Positions 35,501-49,074 of a stretch of DNA of 64,000 nt are shown one piece after another. Each line of letters starts with the position of its first letter. The first letter of the stretch is position 1. Origin of the DNA: Lithospermum erythrorhizon. Taxonomy: Eukaryota > Streptophyta > Magnoliopsida > Boraginales > Boraginaceae. The stretch spans positions 37,744-101,743 of the forward strand of contig JADFUC010000302.1 in the NCBI GenBank assembly GCA_019722365.1, in the 5' to 3' direction. The translations under genes and the position numbers were made by a program. The notes beneath the pieces were generated by a model, which had not been told where the DNA came from, did not search any database, and saw only the letters and a program-made list of their open reading frames with translations.

Positions 35501-36600
35501 AAATTATTTTGGGGAATATGACCGAATCCATTCAACTTTTAAATATAAGACCCTGACTGTATTTTTAGACTACCTAATAGGTAGTTTTGGAGTTCAAGTA
35601 CTACTCAATACTAACATGAATTGTCTATTTAGGTTACAAAAAATCGGTAAATTTTGAAAACTTCCAACTTTTTTTTGCCAAAAATAATGAAAGTATGACT
35701 GAATGGGTCAAAGGCGCATTGGCCACTCCACTTAATACTTCAATTTTTTCTTTTTATTTAAAAATTGTTATTAATTTTAAATGAGAATTTGAAATAAAAT
35801 ATATATTTTTTAAATTTATTTTATCAAAGTTCCTAACTTTCACATTCATAAATACACTGTTGATCCTTACTACCATCAAAAATTTCTTTTATCTTTTTCT
35901 TCCATATTATAATTTTTTTTCTATCTCTTTTTTAACACTTTTTCTTAAGTTTTGTACCAATTAATGAATCCTAATCAAAATTTTAATTTAATTCCAATTT
36001 TATATGTTTCATAATCAACCTCAAACCCACAAAATTATCAAAATACTGAATGCCAAATAATGCTCAAAATTAAGGTCATACCCTTATAATTATCCATATA
36101 TGCACTCAAGAACCAAGGAAACCAATTTTCAGGATCATTCTACACCTCATTTTAGCAGTGGATCAACAGAGTCTGCATCTTTCCTCACAAATTTCTTGGG
36201 AAATCATGATATTAATCTATATAGTTTTTACCCAACCAACCAAAGAAAACAAGTATTCGGGTTGAGTAGCGTATAAATAAGTGACACTTCTAGCCGGGTT
36301 ATTTTCACTTAAATGATAATGAATTGGTAGCCGAATTAAAGGGATACATTTTGGGGTAAAATAGCTAAGTACATGGAATTGCACCACTAAATGGTTTCAA
36401 AGGACTTCTCACAAAATGTCAAAGTCATTATATATATAAATTCTAAAATTAATGTGGGCTGTAGGTTCATACGTAAAAGCATTACCGAAAAACCAAAGCT
36501 GTTGTTCAGATGATGACTACATAACAAGAGCCCAAGAATCAGAAAAATATTATCTGAATGACCCAAATAAGGATTGGTCCTGTGGTAACGGTGATATCTA
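32530..36600. other. AT-rich intergenic sequence, no gene recognised
   Basis: Long A/T runs and no convincing exon. A minus-strand open frame at 34515-34745 (FEFFVDIFEYVLSIDSKDQ) is unusually protein-like, but has no recognised family and no splice partners. Confidence 0.35.
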
Positions 36601-36649
36601 AAAGAAAGAGTGGTAACGGGTGATACATTCATTTTCCACTCCTCATACC

Positions 36650-36859
36650 ATGGTTGCATTTAAACAAAGAAAAGCGTTGGCCCATCATCTTTTAAAGAAG
36701 GCCAAATATTATTATCGAGTGGTTAATACTTCAGAAGATGACAAATATTCAGAAGAAATGCAGCTAACTACAGTCAGATCACCAACAAGAAGCAAGAAGG
36801 CAAAAAAAATGGAGACGGCAATAACCTTTAATCAAAAGAATGCAGTCGATGAATTGTAA
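36650..36859 (+). CDS. small ORF of unknown function (69 aa)
   Basis: Starts at an ATG in good plant context (ACCATGG) and encodes a basic, hydrophilic product with MVAFKQRKALAHHLLKKAKY near the start, VRSPTRSKKAKKMETA in the middle and VDEL at the stop. There is no signal peptide or membrane segment. I recognise no domain. It may be the last exon of a gene whose other exons are not visible, or chance. The AT-rich flanks show no clear promoter. Confidence 0.25.
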   Translation: MVAFKQRKALAHHLLKKAKYYYRVVNTSEDDKYSEEMQLTTVRSPTRSKKAKKMETAITFNQKNAVDEL

Positions 36860-36869
36860 AAGCAATTTT

Positions 36870-37815
36870 AAGGATTGAATTGTTTGGTCAAAGTAAGTTC
36901 ATATAAGAGCACGCGAATTAGTATTAATGTGTGATGTATTTTATTTAAGTGCGAATGTGTATTTCATTTAAGTGTATTTATTTAAATTTGTATCTTGTTT
37001 ATGCTTATTTATTTCACTGGGTACGATAAATATTAATGTACTATGTTCCAATTAACAGTGTCAGATTTATCTTTGCTTGATGATTCAAAAACATTACGGC
37101 AAGACTTGTAAATAATTCACATGCAAGACTTCACAACAATGTCCCCTGCAAAGTAACAAATCAATCAGAAAGTCAAGTAGGACTTGTCAACAATTCTAAA
37201 ACTTCATATGCTCATTGTTTATTGTCCAATCAATACATGATCTTTTAATTCAATCTGCTAAATAGATCGTCAGGAGTCCAGAATGAATATTATAACCATG
37301 CATTCTACAAAAATACTTCAAAACACTGCAGTGTTTTTACAGGTCCGGCCGGATCTACCAAATTTTTTAATTTAAAGAGCTCCAGCAATGTCAATGGACT
37401 TCATAGAATCTTTTACCAAAATGGCCGAAATCTCTACTTGAAGAATTGTTCAATCTAACAAAGAGAGGGATCAATCATGAATCAAAAGCAAAGACTGGTT
37501 TTTATTAATCTCCTATATACAATGATCATCATCATCATTTTAGATACCTCATGAAACGGCCAAGAGTCGCATTTACTGCATAACCTACCAAACTAAGACA
37601 TATCATTTCAGAGGGTGAGTAATGAAGAAAACGAGGTCTCTACCCTCAAAAGTGTACCGTCATGCCATTCAATGTTAGCATATGGAGTCAGTAAAGATGT
37701 ACGCTATTTAATATGTAGCATTGAGAGACGATCGCGATTTGAGGCGTCTTCAAAAATTTGTGTAGGCCGAATTATATCCAGATTTATGTTATCATTTAAG
37801 AAGCCAAACAGAAAG
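36870..37815. other. intergenic sequence, no gene recognised
   Basis: No motif-bearing frame and no paired repeat seen. Confidence 0.35.
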
Positions 37816-37819
37816 CTTG

Positions 37820-39600
37820 AGGTAACGACCCGCCTCGAAATATACGCCTCGAGGTCAAGTCAGACAACTCAGAGGTCATTGAAGTCACCATAATGTACGG
37901 GTTGGACGAAAATAACTTGTTTGAAATCAGAGAACCTTGCAGTTTGATAAGAGTAAAATAGTTCTAAAGTCAAACGCTTCCTCCATGCAACAGCTTATAT
38001 AACAACAATATAATGTATCTCCAGAAATGATCATGAAGATTTACATTTAATGACATCCACCCAATCAACAACGCAAGACCATGCACACACAACTTATCCG
38101 ACATTTATAATGTCGCGTTCTTTCCAATGGGCTCACCAACGAACATAAATATAACATCATGGTATCCTTCCTACAGCCACCGCCTCACCCATGTATCATC
38201 TGTATTATACCTGTATTCATCATCCTTCCGGGCAGGATCACCCTTCGATCACCCATATAATATCAAGCAAAACACACCCCATCTCGCATAAACGACCTTA
38301 CACGACCCAACATGCCCATACATCCTAATACAAGGACCACTTATGAACACGACCAACAACTAACATCACACCAACATACCAACCATGACAAACCACAACC
38401 ACACCACCAACCAACATCACAACAACTGAACAACCTGTATAGAACAACGCACAACATTCTCAAATATGTTAGTACCATAATATACCCAAAGTCAACAATC
38501 TATATAGAAACATACTACCATAATGTATCTAACACAACCATCAAAACAACTCAACATTTCCACAAATTCACAACTACATTAACAGTTCATAAACAAATCA
38601 CATAATTTTCACCAAACTTAAATAATGTTATCAAACGAGCGACAACTCCCACCTTGGCTAAGCACTAATTGAAATCTTACTAATCGATCCAAGAAGTTTT
38701 TCCGCTTCCAGCCTAAATAAAACATCCAGCACAATTACTACTAATTTTGCTATAAATTAATTTTTTAGCAACTTAATACCCATTAGTCCTCAGTGAAATA
38801 TTACTAGCAACTTCAACAAAGAGACTAAACGACAAAACCCGCAACTAATCCCAAACTCCTAATGTTATCGGGTCCCTCGTGACTAACCCAAATACTACCA
38901 CCTTAAACAATTCTAACTATTAAACCAATCAAAACCAATAAAACAATTTCATCATATACTCATCCAACAACTTTTAAAACCACAATTTCACCTCTAAACA
39001 ACTATAATAAGGATTCAAGAACATATCTAACTATTTTGACCAAGTCAAACCCGAAGTCAACCCAACTTTTCCAACACTTTTTCTACTCCAAGAATCGATT
39101 ATTATAATCTCCTATACTATAATTTCGGCCTAGACAATAATTACATACGATAATAACCCAAAAATTCGAAGTCAAACTAAATTCTAAAATAATCCCTGAA
39201 AACATCAGTCATCCAAACCCGTAATTTCAACTCAAGAAATAACCAATTTAAAGCCCAAGAAGCAATTGAAGCAATAAAAATCAAAAACACAAAGTCAACA
39301 AAAGTCAACCTAGTCGAAACCAAGAAATAATAATAAAAGTTTCACTTTTTACCCTGAACCAAGAGATTAATAAACTCCAAATTGTCCCAAAATCTTGTGG
39401 GCTGGAGATTGGTTTTTGTTTTATTTTTCCACCTAAGGTTTATTAAGTGCCATGGTTAACTAGGAAAGATTATTCGGATGCTAATTCAATCATTTTAATT
39501 CAAGCGATACATCTTCGATTCAACTTACCTCGTCTATAAATACCCAAACTTAACATTTATCGTACATAAAATATAAAGTGGTTTCAAATTTATATTAATC
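37820..39600 (+). repeat. gypsy-type LTR-like sequence
   Basis: Begins near TGAGGTAACGACCCGCC, very like the start of the solo LTR at 59361 (TGTAGCGACCCGCC). It continues with the same style of C/A-rich, T-poor plus strand and repeated AAAGTCAACC words. A possible TATA box TATAAATA lies near 39534. The middle, 38300-38610, is low complexity (CAACCA-rich), and the open frame there is a by-product. Boundaries are approximate. Confidence 0.45.
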
Positions 39601-39639
39601 AATTTAATAATCCCACATTTTTAATTTATTAATTAACGA

Positions 39640-39986
39640 GTCGCTATTTGCTTTTACATGAGGAGACTACTCCAAGCGAAGCAAGAACGGGCCTTCTCTC
39701 GAATGATCAAGTATCAATCACATACCGAAATGGAAACATTATTCCAAAGCTTGCAAACCTAATTTATGGGCATAGCACAGAAGTGAACAGAATTTCAAGT
39801 TCGTAGGCATCCCATGACTTATGGATATGGCCGCTCAAGGAGAGATTACTAAGTCTGGGAGCACTTGATATCCGATTTTGCCAAGGGAGACAGCAAAGAG
39901 TTTATTTCTCGAAGTTTTGTATCAGACTCAGGCTAGGAGGTTGATTCAAAAAAGGTGCCATTGGCCTCGGGATCAGGCTACTGACA
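39640..39986 (+). other. GC-richer scrap between LTR blocks, possibly gypsy internal
   Basis: Words such as GAAGCAAGAACGGGCCTTC and GGGAGACAGCAAAGAGTTTA are unlike the flanks. It may be a decayed gypsy gag piece, but no diagnostic motif survives. Confidence 0.25.
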
Positions 39987-42436
39987 TGTAGAATAATTAT
40001 AATCCCGATCAACAGAGTTTACTCATATCAATTGATCACCATGAAAGAACCAATTTGATTTCATTATTATAAAAATAATACGCTTTTAAAATTTACAATC
40101 CATCATGTTATTATTCAACCAACCAACTCCTTATATACAACATATCCCAAATAAACAAAGAATGCCGAAAGGTTGGCAAAAGAAAATTTCCTTAAAACAA
40201 TCACATGTGCCAAAGTTTTAAAAACGCTCTACAAATACATCAAAATGAGACTGTGGAGGATCCCCTCAGCCCACCCGATGCTCACTTAACCAATTGGAAC
40301 AAAGTCCTAACAGCACCTTTGCCCAACTAGTCAACCCGGCACAAATGAAATGTCGCCCAAAGCAAAAGGCATGTAGTTCGCAGTTTAGCGTGGAAAACTT
40401 AACACAAGTGTAAGCGAATTTACTATACTGAACGAGAGCAAATAATTATAAATAGTCAATATGAATAAGACATATATATATCCTGCATCTACCTAATAGT
40501 CATACAACATAATTTCAAAAGACAAATTTTATAGCAATATACGGAGAGAGAATAGAAAGTTTCTGGGAAAGCAATAATAATCACCCGTGAAGAACTCAAG
40601 AACCCAACAACGACTATAACTCTAGTCATCAAAACCATCTATCTCTCTCATATCCCCACAACTATACCGAATTTAATGCTGCATGCTCAACTGGCTCACC
40701 TCAGCAGGAATGGACCAATCGCTTATTAACACCCTCAGCAATCAAGAGGCCAAACTGGGCATTTATACACCAAGATAAGTGCCAACCGCAGCGAGGCACC
40801 AAGAGTAAGGGCCAACCGCACTTATAATACTCAAGTATAAGGCCAACCACATTTATGATTGCAGGTGCCATTAGCGCCATATATCTCAAAAGTATAAGAG
40901 CCACCTAACCCCTAATTCATCTCAACTAGGGTTACATCCTAATACCTGGGCGCCTCAAAGTCACGCACATAACTCCAAACTAACTACTCTACTCCCAACA
41001 ATATTAAAGCACACAGCTAAAACATCCCACAATCAGAATCAACTACAACTATTACACATGGGGACATACTAAAAAGTGCCGATAAGTGCCATTAAACATA
41101 AAAGGGCCGACAAGACCATAAATCGTAATATAAGTCGGAGTTCAAGCTTATTATTTACCTCAAGCAATCTTCAACTGTAATATAATCATCATAATCATAT
41201 CATGGCTCACACAAATGAATCACACATAATCGTATAACCATTACATGTATGGGCTCATTCTCACATAACATACTACGCGACATGTATACCATCTCACATA
41301 ATCATACCTACAATAACATGGCTGGCCTGTCTACACACACATAATCACATACCACAAATGACATGTCTACGTAATTTAAAGTAAGTACATAAGGTCACAA
41401 TCTTGGGCAGATAAAGATTCATACCTCTCGCTTAACTACCACAAAAACTTCACAACACAACAATGTAATCGCCTTTCCACGATCAACGCTAACAAACAAT
41501 CTGTGAAGTATAATCGAGACCACTACTATACTTCAAGGTTTCAAGATACACTACTAACTATTAGTGGAACGATTAAACGTCTATAATGACTGAGTAAAAC
41601 AACTAAATAACAACCTCTGGCCGGACACAACCCAATCGGTTCTCGCTAATTCCACCTTATTACTTTAACATTTCATCAAATTATAAGTCACATTATATTT
41701 AACCCTCAAGTCCATAATTAACAACCTATAATCCAAAATATCAATTATAACTCAACTTACAAATCGCACTTTTCAACTCCAACCCCTTTAATCAATTTAA
41801 TTCACCATTTTAACCTCAATAACTCCAATATGTCCCAATTAAACTCTCCTACAGATTTAAAATCTTATAAAATATCAACCAAAAGTCAACCCATCTCATC
41901 ATTCAAACAACCTCAAATCATGAATTACTCACTTATATACATCATGTAACCCATAACAAACTTAATCATCATAAAATTTGAGTTACGCCAAAAGTCAACC
42001 AAAGTCAAACATTAAGAAATCAACTAAAAACTCTAATTTTACCTACAATTTGGTATGAAAGATGTCTAGTCTTCAACAATCAACTTGGAGATCTTAACAG
42101 TTAAACAAAATGAAGAAACGGAAGAGAAAAATCTTGTTTTCTGGCCAAGGGGTCTCTCGCCAAAGCCTCAAAAAATAGAGGGAGAAGATCAAAGTTTCAA
42201 AAGCGATGACGATAAGGACGAGATATTAATACTTAACACTTCTGTTACAAAGTTCGCGACGGTGAGTTTGAGCCCAAATCAAGTAAATCGAAAGCTATCT
42301 AAATTTTGTACTTAACGATCTAACTTTAACTCGAATTATCTGTGCTACCACAACTAAATTATAAATGTAATTCGGCTCAAACAAATTTTTACGAATTAGT
42401 ATTATTATCTAAATTAACCTGAATCAAGCTATTACA
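39987..42436 (+). repeat. LTR related to the solo LTR at 59361-62077
   Basis: Co-linear with the solo LTR over most of its length. Shared landmarks include AAAATTTACAATCCATC, CTGGCACAAATGAAATG-like sequence followed by CGCCCAAAGC, AAGTATAAGGC units, CATATAATCATATCATGG-like words, GGAAGAGAAAAAT near 42120, and the end CTATTACA. It starts TGTAGAATAATTATAATC, apparently lacking about 30 bp present after TGTAG in the other copy. No 5-bp target duplication was found, so it may be truncated or rearranged. The open frame at 42085-42315 lies inside it and is not a host gene. Confidence 0.7.
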
Positions 42437-42439
42437 CTT

Positions 42440-43520
42440 CCTTTTACATTTTTAATAAAATCATGTTATTGCTCTATTTTTATTATTACATAATGTGTTT
42501 AAATAATTTATGAAATTTTTACCTTTTTTTATTAAAACACGTTCATTTTTATTATTATAATGCAATATATAAACTAATTATTTAAACTATTTTTTTCTTT
42601 TTATTTAAAACCAATTTAAATTAATTATACTTAAACTAATTATAATAAATTATAATAAATATTTAATTGTATCAAAATTTAATTATAATCATATCTAAAA
42701 TTGAAAGGAGAGAAATGAATATATAAAGCAAGTATATGTTATTTACGCGATGAAAGTTATAAAGTGGACATTTTTTCAAAAACTAGCTTATCGGAGAGTA
42801 TGATAGTTTTTAAGATATTTAATCTACGTTGGGTATGAAATAATATTAATGCTGGGCTGATTATCGTTTGGTATGAAAAACTTGCTATCGGGAGATAGTC
42901 TCATACTCAACTTTTCAAACTGTAGCACCTATAATTTTCAAAGCCAAAATCAATTTAAAATGATAATTTAGGCAACAATACTTTCAAATAAGACCACCAA
43001 CTCGTAACTAAGCCAACCACACATAACTCTTAACCCACCCACCCATTTAATTTCAATTAATTAAATAAAAATAAAATAAACACATCATCTTCAACCTTAC
43101 ACCTCACCCCACCATAAATTTTCAATTCTGAATTCACCTATGACCAAGTCACTAAAAATTAGACCATCTTTCCTCTTGCATATCTCGACATGGTTAAAGA
43201 ATTTTTACGGGTAAATATTGCCCCTTGATGTTATTAAGATCATTATTAAAGCAATCTTAAAGTTTAATCAACTGCCCACTTTTGCTGTAAGCATTCACTA
43301 CAACATATAGCTACTGTGACATTATGCTTTATCATCAATATATACCATATTACTTTGTGTATATCAAAGCTAGCATATACTGTAAAAATATTTAGTCTAA
43401 ACAAAATGGTATCGACCATCTATAACATTTACAAAGAGATAAAAAACACCGGCTAATTTCAACTTCGTAAAGGGAGGCTGGATTACGTGTTGGTTTTCTA
43501 GATACATAATATTTAAATAA
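42440..43520. other. AT-rich intergenic sequence, no gene recognised
   Basis: Very AT-rich, no exon-like frame and no repeat pair seen. Confidence 0.4.
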
Positions 43521-43529
43521 TACTAATGG

Positions 43530-44170
43530 ATGTTAATCCCAAGGATCACCACCAATATCATAGAAAACAATAATTAAGAGATGTAAAATATATGTGTACC
43601 GTTGTTCGTGAATACCATCTAATAACAATAGCGAACATTAAGCATTTAAGACCCCACCTGCGTGATCCAGCGTAATGCCTAAGGTACCGTCTACTACCAA
43701 CGAAATAATGTGTTCCTCCGGGAGTTTTTTACCAGAACCCTTGTACATTGAACTACGAGAGGTTGGGCAAATAAAAATTCAAAAGAATTTTCCACCACTA
43801 TCACACAACAGCGAGGGAGAGCCGTAGCTGGCCTTCTACAAACGCGATCACCAAAAGTGAATGAACAAGTTTCTTCTCTAAAAAGTGGCCTTTATATAGG
43901 CACCAAAATCCCTACATTTAGGCTTTTGTAGAGAGTTAAGCAAAAACTCTACCACCTTCTTAAACATCATAATAGTCGACTCATATTGGTGGGCGGCGTT
44001 CGAATCTTTTTTCTACTTATTATCCCTAAAATAAAGGCACGTTAAGTGGTAGAATATCTCAGAATTATACTCACGCAGTACATCTTGGAAACCCTATCTC
44101 CTACCAATATAGTCGAAGTAGGGGTGTCTTTTCAATAATTTGAAATTCGCCCCAATGTTCTTATATAGTT
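43530..44170 (-). repeat. LTR-like block, minus strand, with TATA box
   Basis: Read on the minus strand, CCTATATAAAGGCC at 43888-43901 is a strong TATA box in the style of copia LTR promoters. The surrounding sequence is GC-richer than the flanks. The same TATATAAAGGCC arrangement occurs in the minus-strand block at 54890-55790. No partner LTR or ends were defined. Confidence 0.4.
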
Positions 44171-44179
44171 TCATTTTAA

Positions 44180-46465
44180 ATACCGAAATTTATAATTAAA
44201 TTATGACTCGCTAGGCTGCTGAATTTTAGGCTCGATTGACAAAGCCATATACTAATAAATATTAACCAATATTATATATTAGTATATTGATTTATAAAAT
44301 CTCTCAGCCGAGCCATCATAACCCCTAACGTTGGCTCCCTTTGTATCCTAATACTTAACAACATTGCATAATTTAATCGAAATGATATACGAATCTCAAA
44401 CTTAAATGAGTAAATCGGTCAGATAATCGAATTGCTCAACCGACACTATTTTAAATATCTCATATTTCCAATGCAAGGTCAAGATGATGGTTTATTTTGC
44501 TTTATTTAATTAATTAAATGAAATGAAGTAGATTAAGAATTATGCTATTTGCTAGCTAGAAAAAGCAAGCGAAATTATTTAGACAAGTATTAGCCTAAAT
44601 TTCCTTTAAAATTGATTCTATCAAAAGTATAATGCTAACATTTTAAAGTTTAGGTGCCAAAATGTTGTCTATTCTGGAAGGTCAATAGAATCATGTATTT
44701 GTTTGAAATGATTTTGTTAGTTCAAGGTTCGTGGCGAAATTTAACCTTTTATAAAGAATTCAACTTTCTGGGTTCTAATTTTTCTGGACAATTTTAGGCT
44801 TTCGGGTTCTACCTTTGTTAGTTCAAAAGGCCAGACGTGATAGGATTTGACGATGTGGATAACTTTGTTGTACGTGATTTCTTTAATGTAATAAGTAAAT
44901 TTTAAGTAAATTTTACTTTTTTAAATTCTAAAGAGAATGAGTTTCCTAAAATTATGATATCATAATAGCTTTGATTCTTTGCTTTTCGATCTCTTTTCTT
45001 TTGCTGATCTTTTTGTTATTTCTGAAGTCGCATTTTGTATCTCTGATGGAAATTTTATATTGTCATGCTTTTAGCTCTCTTTCACATCATCACATGTAGA
45101 TACACCGAAATAATCACAATCATCTAATACTTTTGTATATGTTCCATACCCAATATATTATCCAATCAAAATAACAATTTAGAGGAGATGGTTGTTAAAT
45201 CCAATAAAATTAAAATTAATTCAACACTTTTTTTATTAAGTTTATTTGTTAACTAATTATTTTAACAACTACATAAAATAAAATCTTATCAAAATTCTTA
45301 AGAGATTTAGTAAAATTTAACTGTAATTTTTTCTTTAACTATCTAGAAGCAGTAAGGATAAATTATAAATTTACATAATTATCCTCTCATAATTGTCTCC
45401 ACATCTCACTTATAACATCAAAATTGCACATTTTTTATTTAAATGAAGTTAAAGTTACAATTATTATTATTTTATTTTTGCTTATTAGTCTTTCTAATTG
45501 ATTATTATTGTTATTTTGATTCGCCAATGCATCATATTCATTAATTTCTTTCGATGAAAACAAAGCCCCAAGGTATATTTATTTAAACGGCAAATAACTA
45601 TAAAATTTCAAACCATCAAATTCAAAACTAATCAATATTACATACTAAATCCATCTCTAAAAGATTATGTAATTTTCTTTGTCAGTAGTCAAAATTATTT
45701 AAGGGTCAACCAACAAAACTCAAAATTTATGAATACTACATACTACCTCCTCTAAAAGGTTGTTCCTTTTTGGCTTTTAAATAGTTAAAATTATTTAAAC
45801 TCAACCATAAAAATTCAAAACTTATGATAGTCAGAGTTAATTAAATCTCCACCAATAAAAGACAAAACTTATGATTACTACACAATGTCTACCTTCATCC
45901 CCATTTGAATCATAGTTATACTCAGTAATATTTTAGAAGCCACTACATAAATATTGGACATTTTAAATATTTTCATCAAAGAAGGCATAAATATATAAAA
46001 AAAATACTTGAATGTAGAATTAATGAAAGGGATTATTTATTTATAAATAAATGAAATCCAATAGAAATTAACAATAAAAATTGATTTATATTGGATGAAA
46101 ATTGACCTCATGTCATTACAAATTTACAACTTACATATAGGATGAAAGGTATATATCACCCCAAATAGTTGTATCTATAAATTTAAGAAAGATAAAAAGG
46201 TATATACGTTAATCTCCAAGAAGTTGCATTCACAATGAAGAAAGATAAACATCGTATTAACCAATAAATTAAAATGTTGATTATATTCTAAAACCAATCC
46301 AAACTAAATATCGATTTCAAATACTCAATATGAAATTAAAACTGTTATCAATTACCCATCCTGAATATTCCAATGCTTATGGGAATTTTATGATTTCAAA
46401 ATATAAGCGCATCGATATATTAAAAGCTAAAAAGTCATAATCAAAGTCAAATTAAAAGAGTAACT
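44180..46465. other. AT-rich intergenic sequence, no gene recognised
   Basis: No coding frame. CTACCTCCTCTAAAAGGTTG near 45744 may be one end of a MITE, with no clear partner. Confidence 0.35.
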
Positions 46466-46469
46466 TTGA

Positions 46470-47010
46470 CTAGCGTTGCCGCGGGCCGGCAACTGAAACT
46501 GCAAACTGATCCTGGCTCATCCAAAATGTCATCCGATTCAAACGATCCGAGTAACCCAAACCGGATCCGACCGATAACTGAATCGATCTTGACCGAAACC
46601 GATCCGAATTCGTTATTTTTATAATTTTCGAATTTTTGTATTAGGTTAACTATTTTTAGTACTGAATTGTTAAATATGCTTTAATTAGTTTATTTTCGAT
46701 TTTTGTATTAGGTTTAATTATTTTTTCCCCATTTCAATCAGCAACATGCTCTAACAAATAGATTTTCATTTTTTTGTATTTTCTAAGTTCTGTTAATGAA
46801 TTACCTGCTTTTCTTTATACCTAATTAGGTTTCAGATACGCAGTTTCTATTTGATATCCGAACTGCTTTGATAATAATGGACCGGACCGGTTCTCGATAA
46901 ACCCCAGAACCGGACTGCTCAGATTGGCCAGTCCGGTCCGAATTTTTTTTGGGTCCAATCGTTTCAATCTGTCCTGCCTTGATGATCGCTCCGATTGAAA
47001 CCGGTCCCAG
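46470..47010. repeat. block rich in GGACCGGTTC / CGGATCCGAACC words
   Basis: Two GC-richer edges (46480-46610 and 46850-47010) with many CCGATCCG, ACCGGACCGG and CCGGTCCGAA words flank an AT-rich middle. Such word clusters are common in plant non-autonomous hAT elements. No terminal repeat or target duplication was fixed. Confidence 0.35.
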
Positions 47011-49070
47011 AATAAAGACTACCTTTTAACCATATCATAAAAGATTTGTATCAATCCTCAAAGTTTGTCTAGTTTGGTTTTTTCATGGTAAAAAATTAAC
47101 AAATTAAACTTTATAGTCTTGCATGAGATTTAAATTTTGATTTGAAAATAATTATCAAAAAGTCGATAATAAAAAGGTCGAAATTACTAGCCCTCTCCTC
47201 CACTCATTAAAAGATACAAAAATTAGTCAGAAATATAATACCCTTTTGTTATTGTTTCTTGAATATTTATAAAAAATGATAAGAAAAAGAAAATGAGTCA
47301 AAAAAGTGTATACTGGAAAATATTGAATACAATTAATTTGAAACTATAGGCTTGATTGATTGGAGAATTTAAATAGAAAACAATAGTCAAAAATTACATA
47401 AAAAATGTAGAAATAAAATTTATTATCTTTGAAATAAAGATGACTATTTTGAAAAAAAAAAACAATAGTAATGTTTCTTAACACACCTAAAGATCATTGA
47501 ATTTATTGGGGTAATTTGTATCCTACCTCCCTATAAAGTTTTTTACAAATTTAATTGACACTCATAATTCTAATTAAATTTCTTGTTATTATAAAATTAA
47601 ATGTTATAATTCCATATATATTTGTCATCAAATATAGTACACAAGATATAGGAAAATAATTGAGTTGAAATATATATATATATATATATTTATACATACT
47701 AACATTAATTATAAACTAAATAATCTTCATATACAAAAAATTTGGCCAAATTTATTAATGAATTGATATATGGTTGTGTTGTAGCATTATAAAGTTATAT
47801 AGATAAAAAATACTAATTTTAATTATCCAAAAGCAAGACTAAAGTATCAGAATTTTATAATTTTCTATTTATTACCTAAATGCTAAAGATATCTCACGTT
47901 AATATACGACTGGCATAAATTAAAAATTTGGAAATATTTGATGTAAAATTATGTTTTTTTTCATAGATGAACCATTAGTTAACAAACAAGGGTATAAAAT
48001 ATCTTATAAGTTATAAGGCATTAGTACCTTTAGGGTTTATAGATGTCAGTAAACGTTTTATAGGGGGTGGGGTGCAAATTACCCGAATTTATTGAAAGTC
48101 TTGCATTGAGTAGCTAAAATAAGAATCTGAGAATGGGTAATAAGAATCCAATATTAACCTTTGCTCAACTTGTTCAATGGCAACGTAGGAGCAACATTAT
48201 TATCAATTTCATCTTTCTTATCTACCACTATCTCTTCTGATGAAGAAAGCCAACCAAAAAATTTTTATGAATATTTTTGTTGATTTGAAACAGGGTGGGA
48301 AACATTGCCACAAAACTCAGCAGGACTCCAGCAGAGAAATTTAATTGGAATTGAAACACTTTAAATTTGTTCCTCACGTATGGATTAAGATCAAAATTTA
48401 TGAAAATATAATTGTATCCTTCATAAATTATTTTATTAAGTATTTTACTAAGGATATTTTAGATGGATCAAAAAAGGAATAAACATAAAATCAAACTGTA
48501 TTTTATATATAGCATAGATATATATATATATATGTATTAGATTTTTTCTAAGAAATCAGATACTGTTTTTATTAAATTAGATACTATACAGAAGAGTAAC
48601 CAGAAGATTTTAACGTCGCCTAAATCTTGGAAAATTGCCTTTATCTTTCTAATTCTAGATTAAAATCTCAACAAACATATTTGACCTTCTGCATTTCATA
48701 ATATTTTTTCCAGGGATGTTGAGACTTTATATGACAAGACTTAAAAGGGTTGTTTTAAGGGTTGTGTATTGTTTAATGATAACCTCTATAATGATTGGCT
48801 TAGTAAGCATTTGAGACTAATTCTTTGAATTGAAATTACTTTTATGTTTATCAGTGCAAAGATTTTTTTACACTCATCAAATTATATAAACAAGAACACA
48901 TCTTATGAACAAAATGTCCAAATCACATTAACAATAATGATTTGACACACTACTTTTGTTTATGCACATCTCCTTATTAAGGTAACTTGATTCCAGTTAA
49001 ACATTTCTGGTGGAGCTCTATAATTAGTTGTATGTCAAAATCATTGATAAAACAGAGTAAAACTGAATCT
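47010..49070. other. AT-rich intergenic sequence downstream of the phytocyanin gene
   Basis: Contains a TA microsatellite at 47670-47689 and another near 48515-48533. No gene recognised. Confidence 0.4.
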
Positions 49071-49074
49071 CGGC

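Noticed and set aside
38312..38605. 97-codon open frame rich in His, Gln and Thr
   Set aside because: It is a by-product of the CAACCA-rich low-complexity strand in an LTR-like block; no domain is present.
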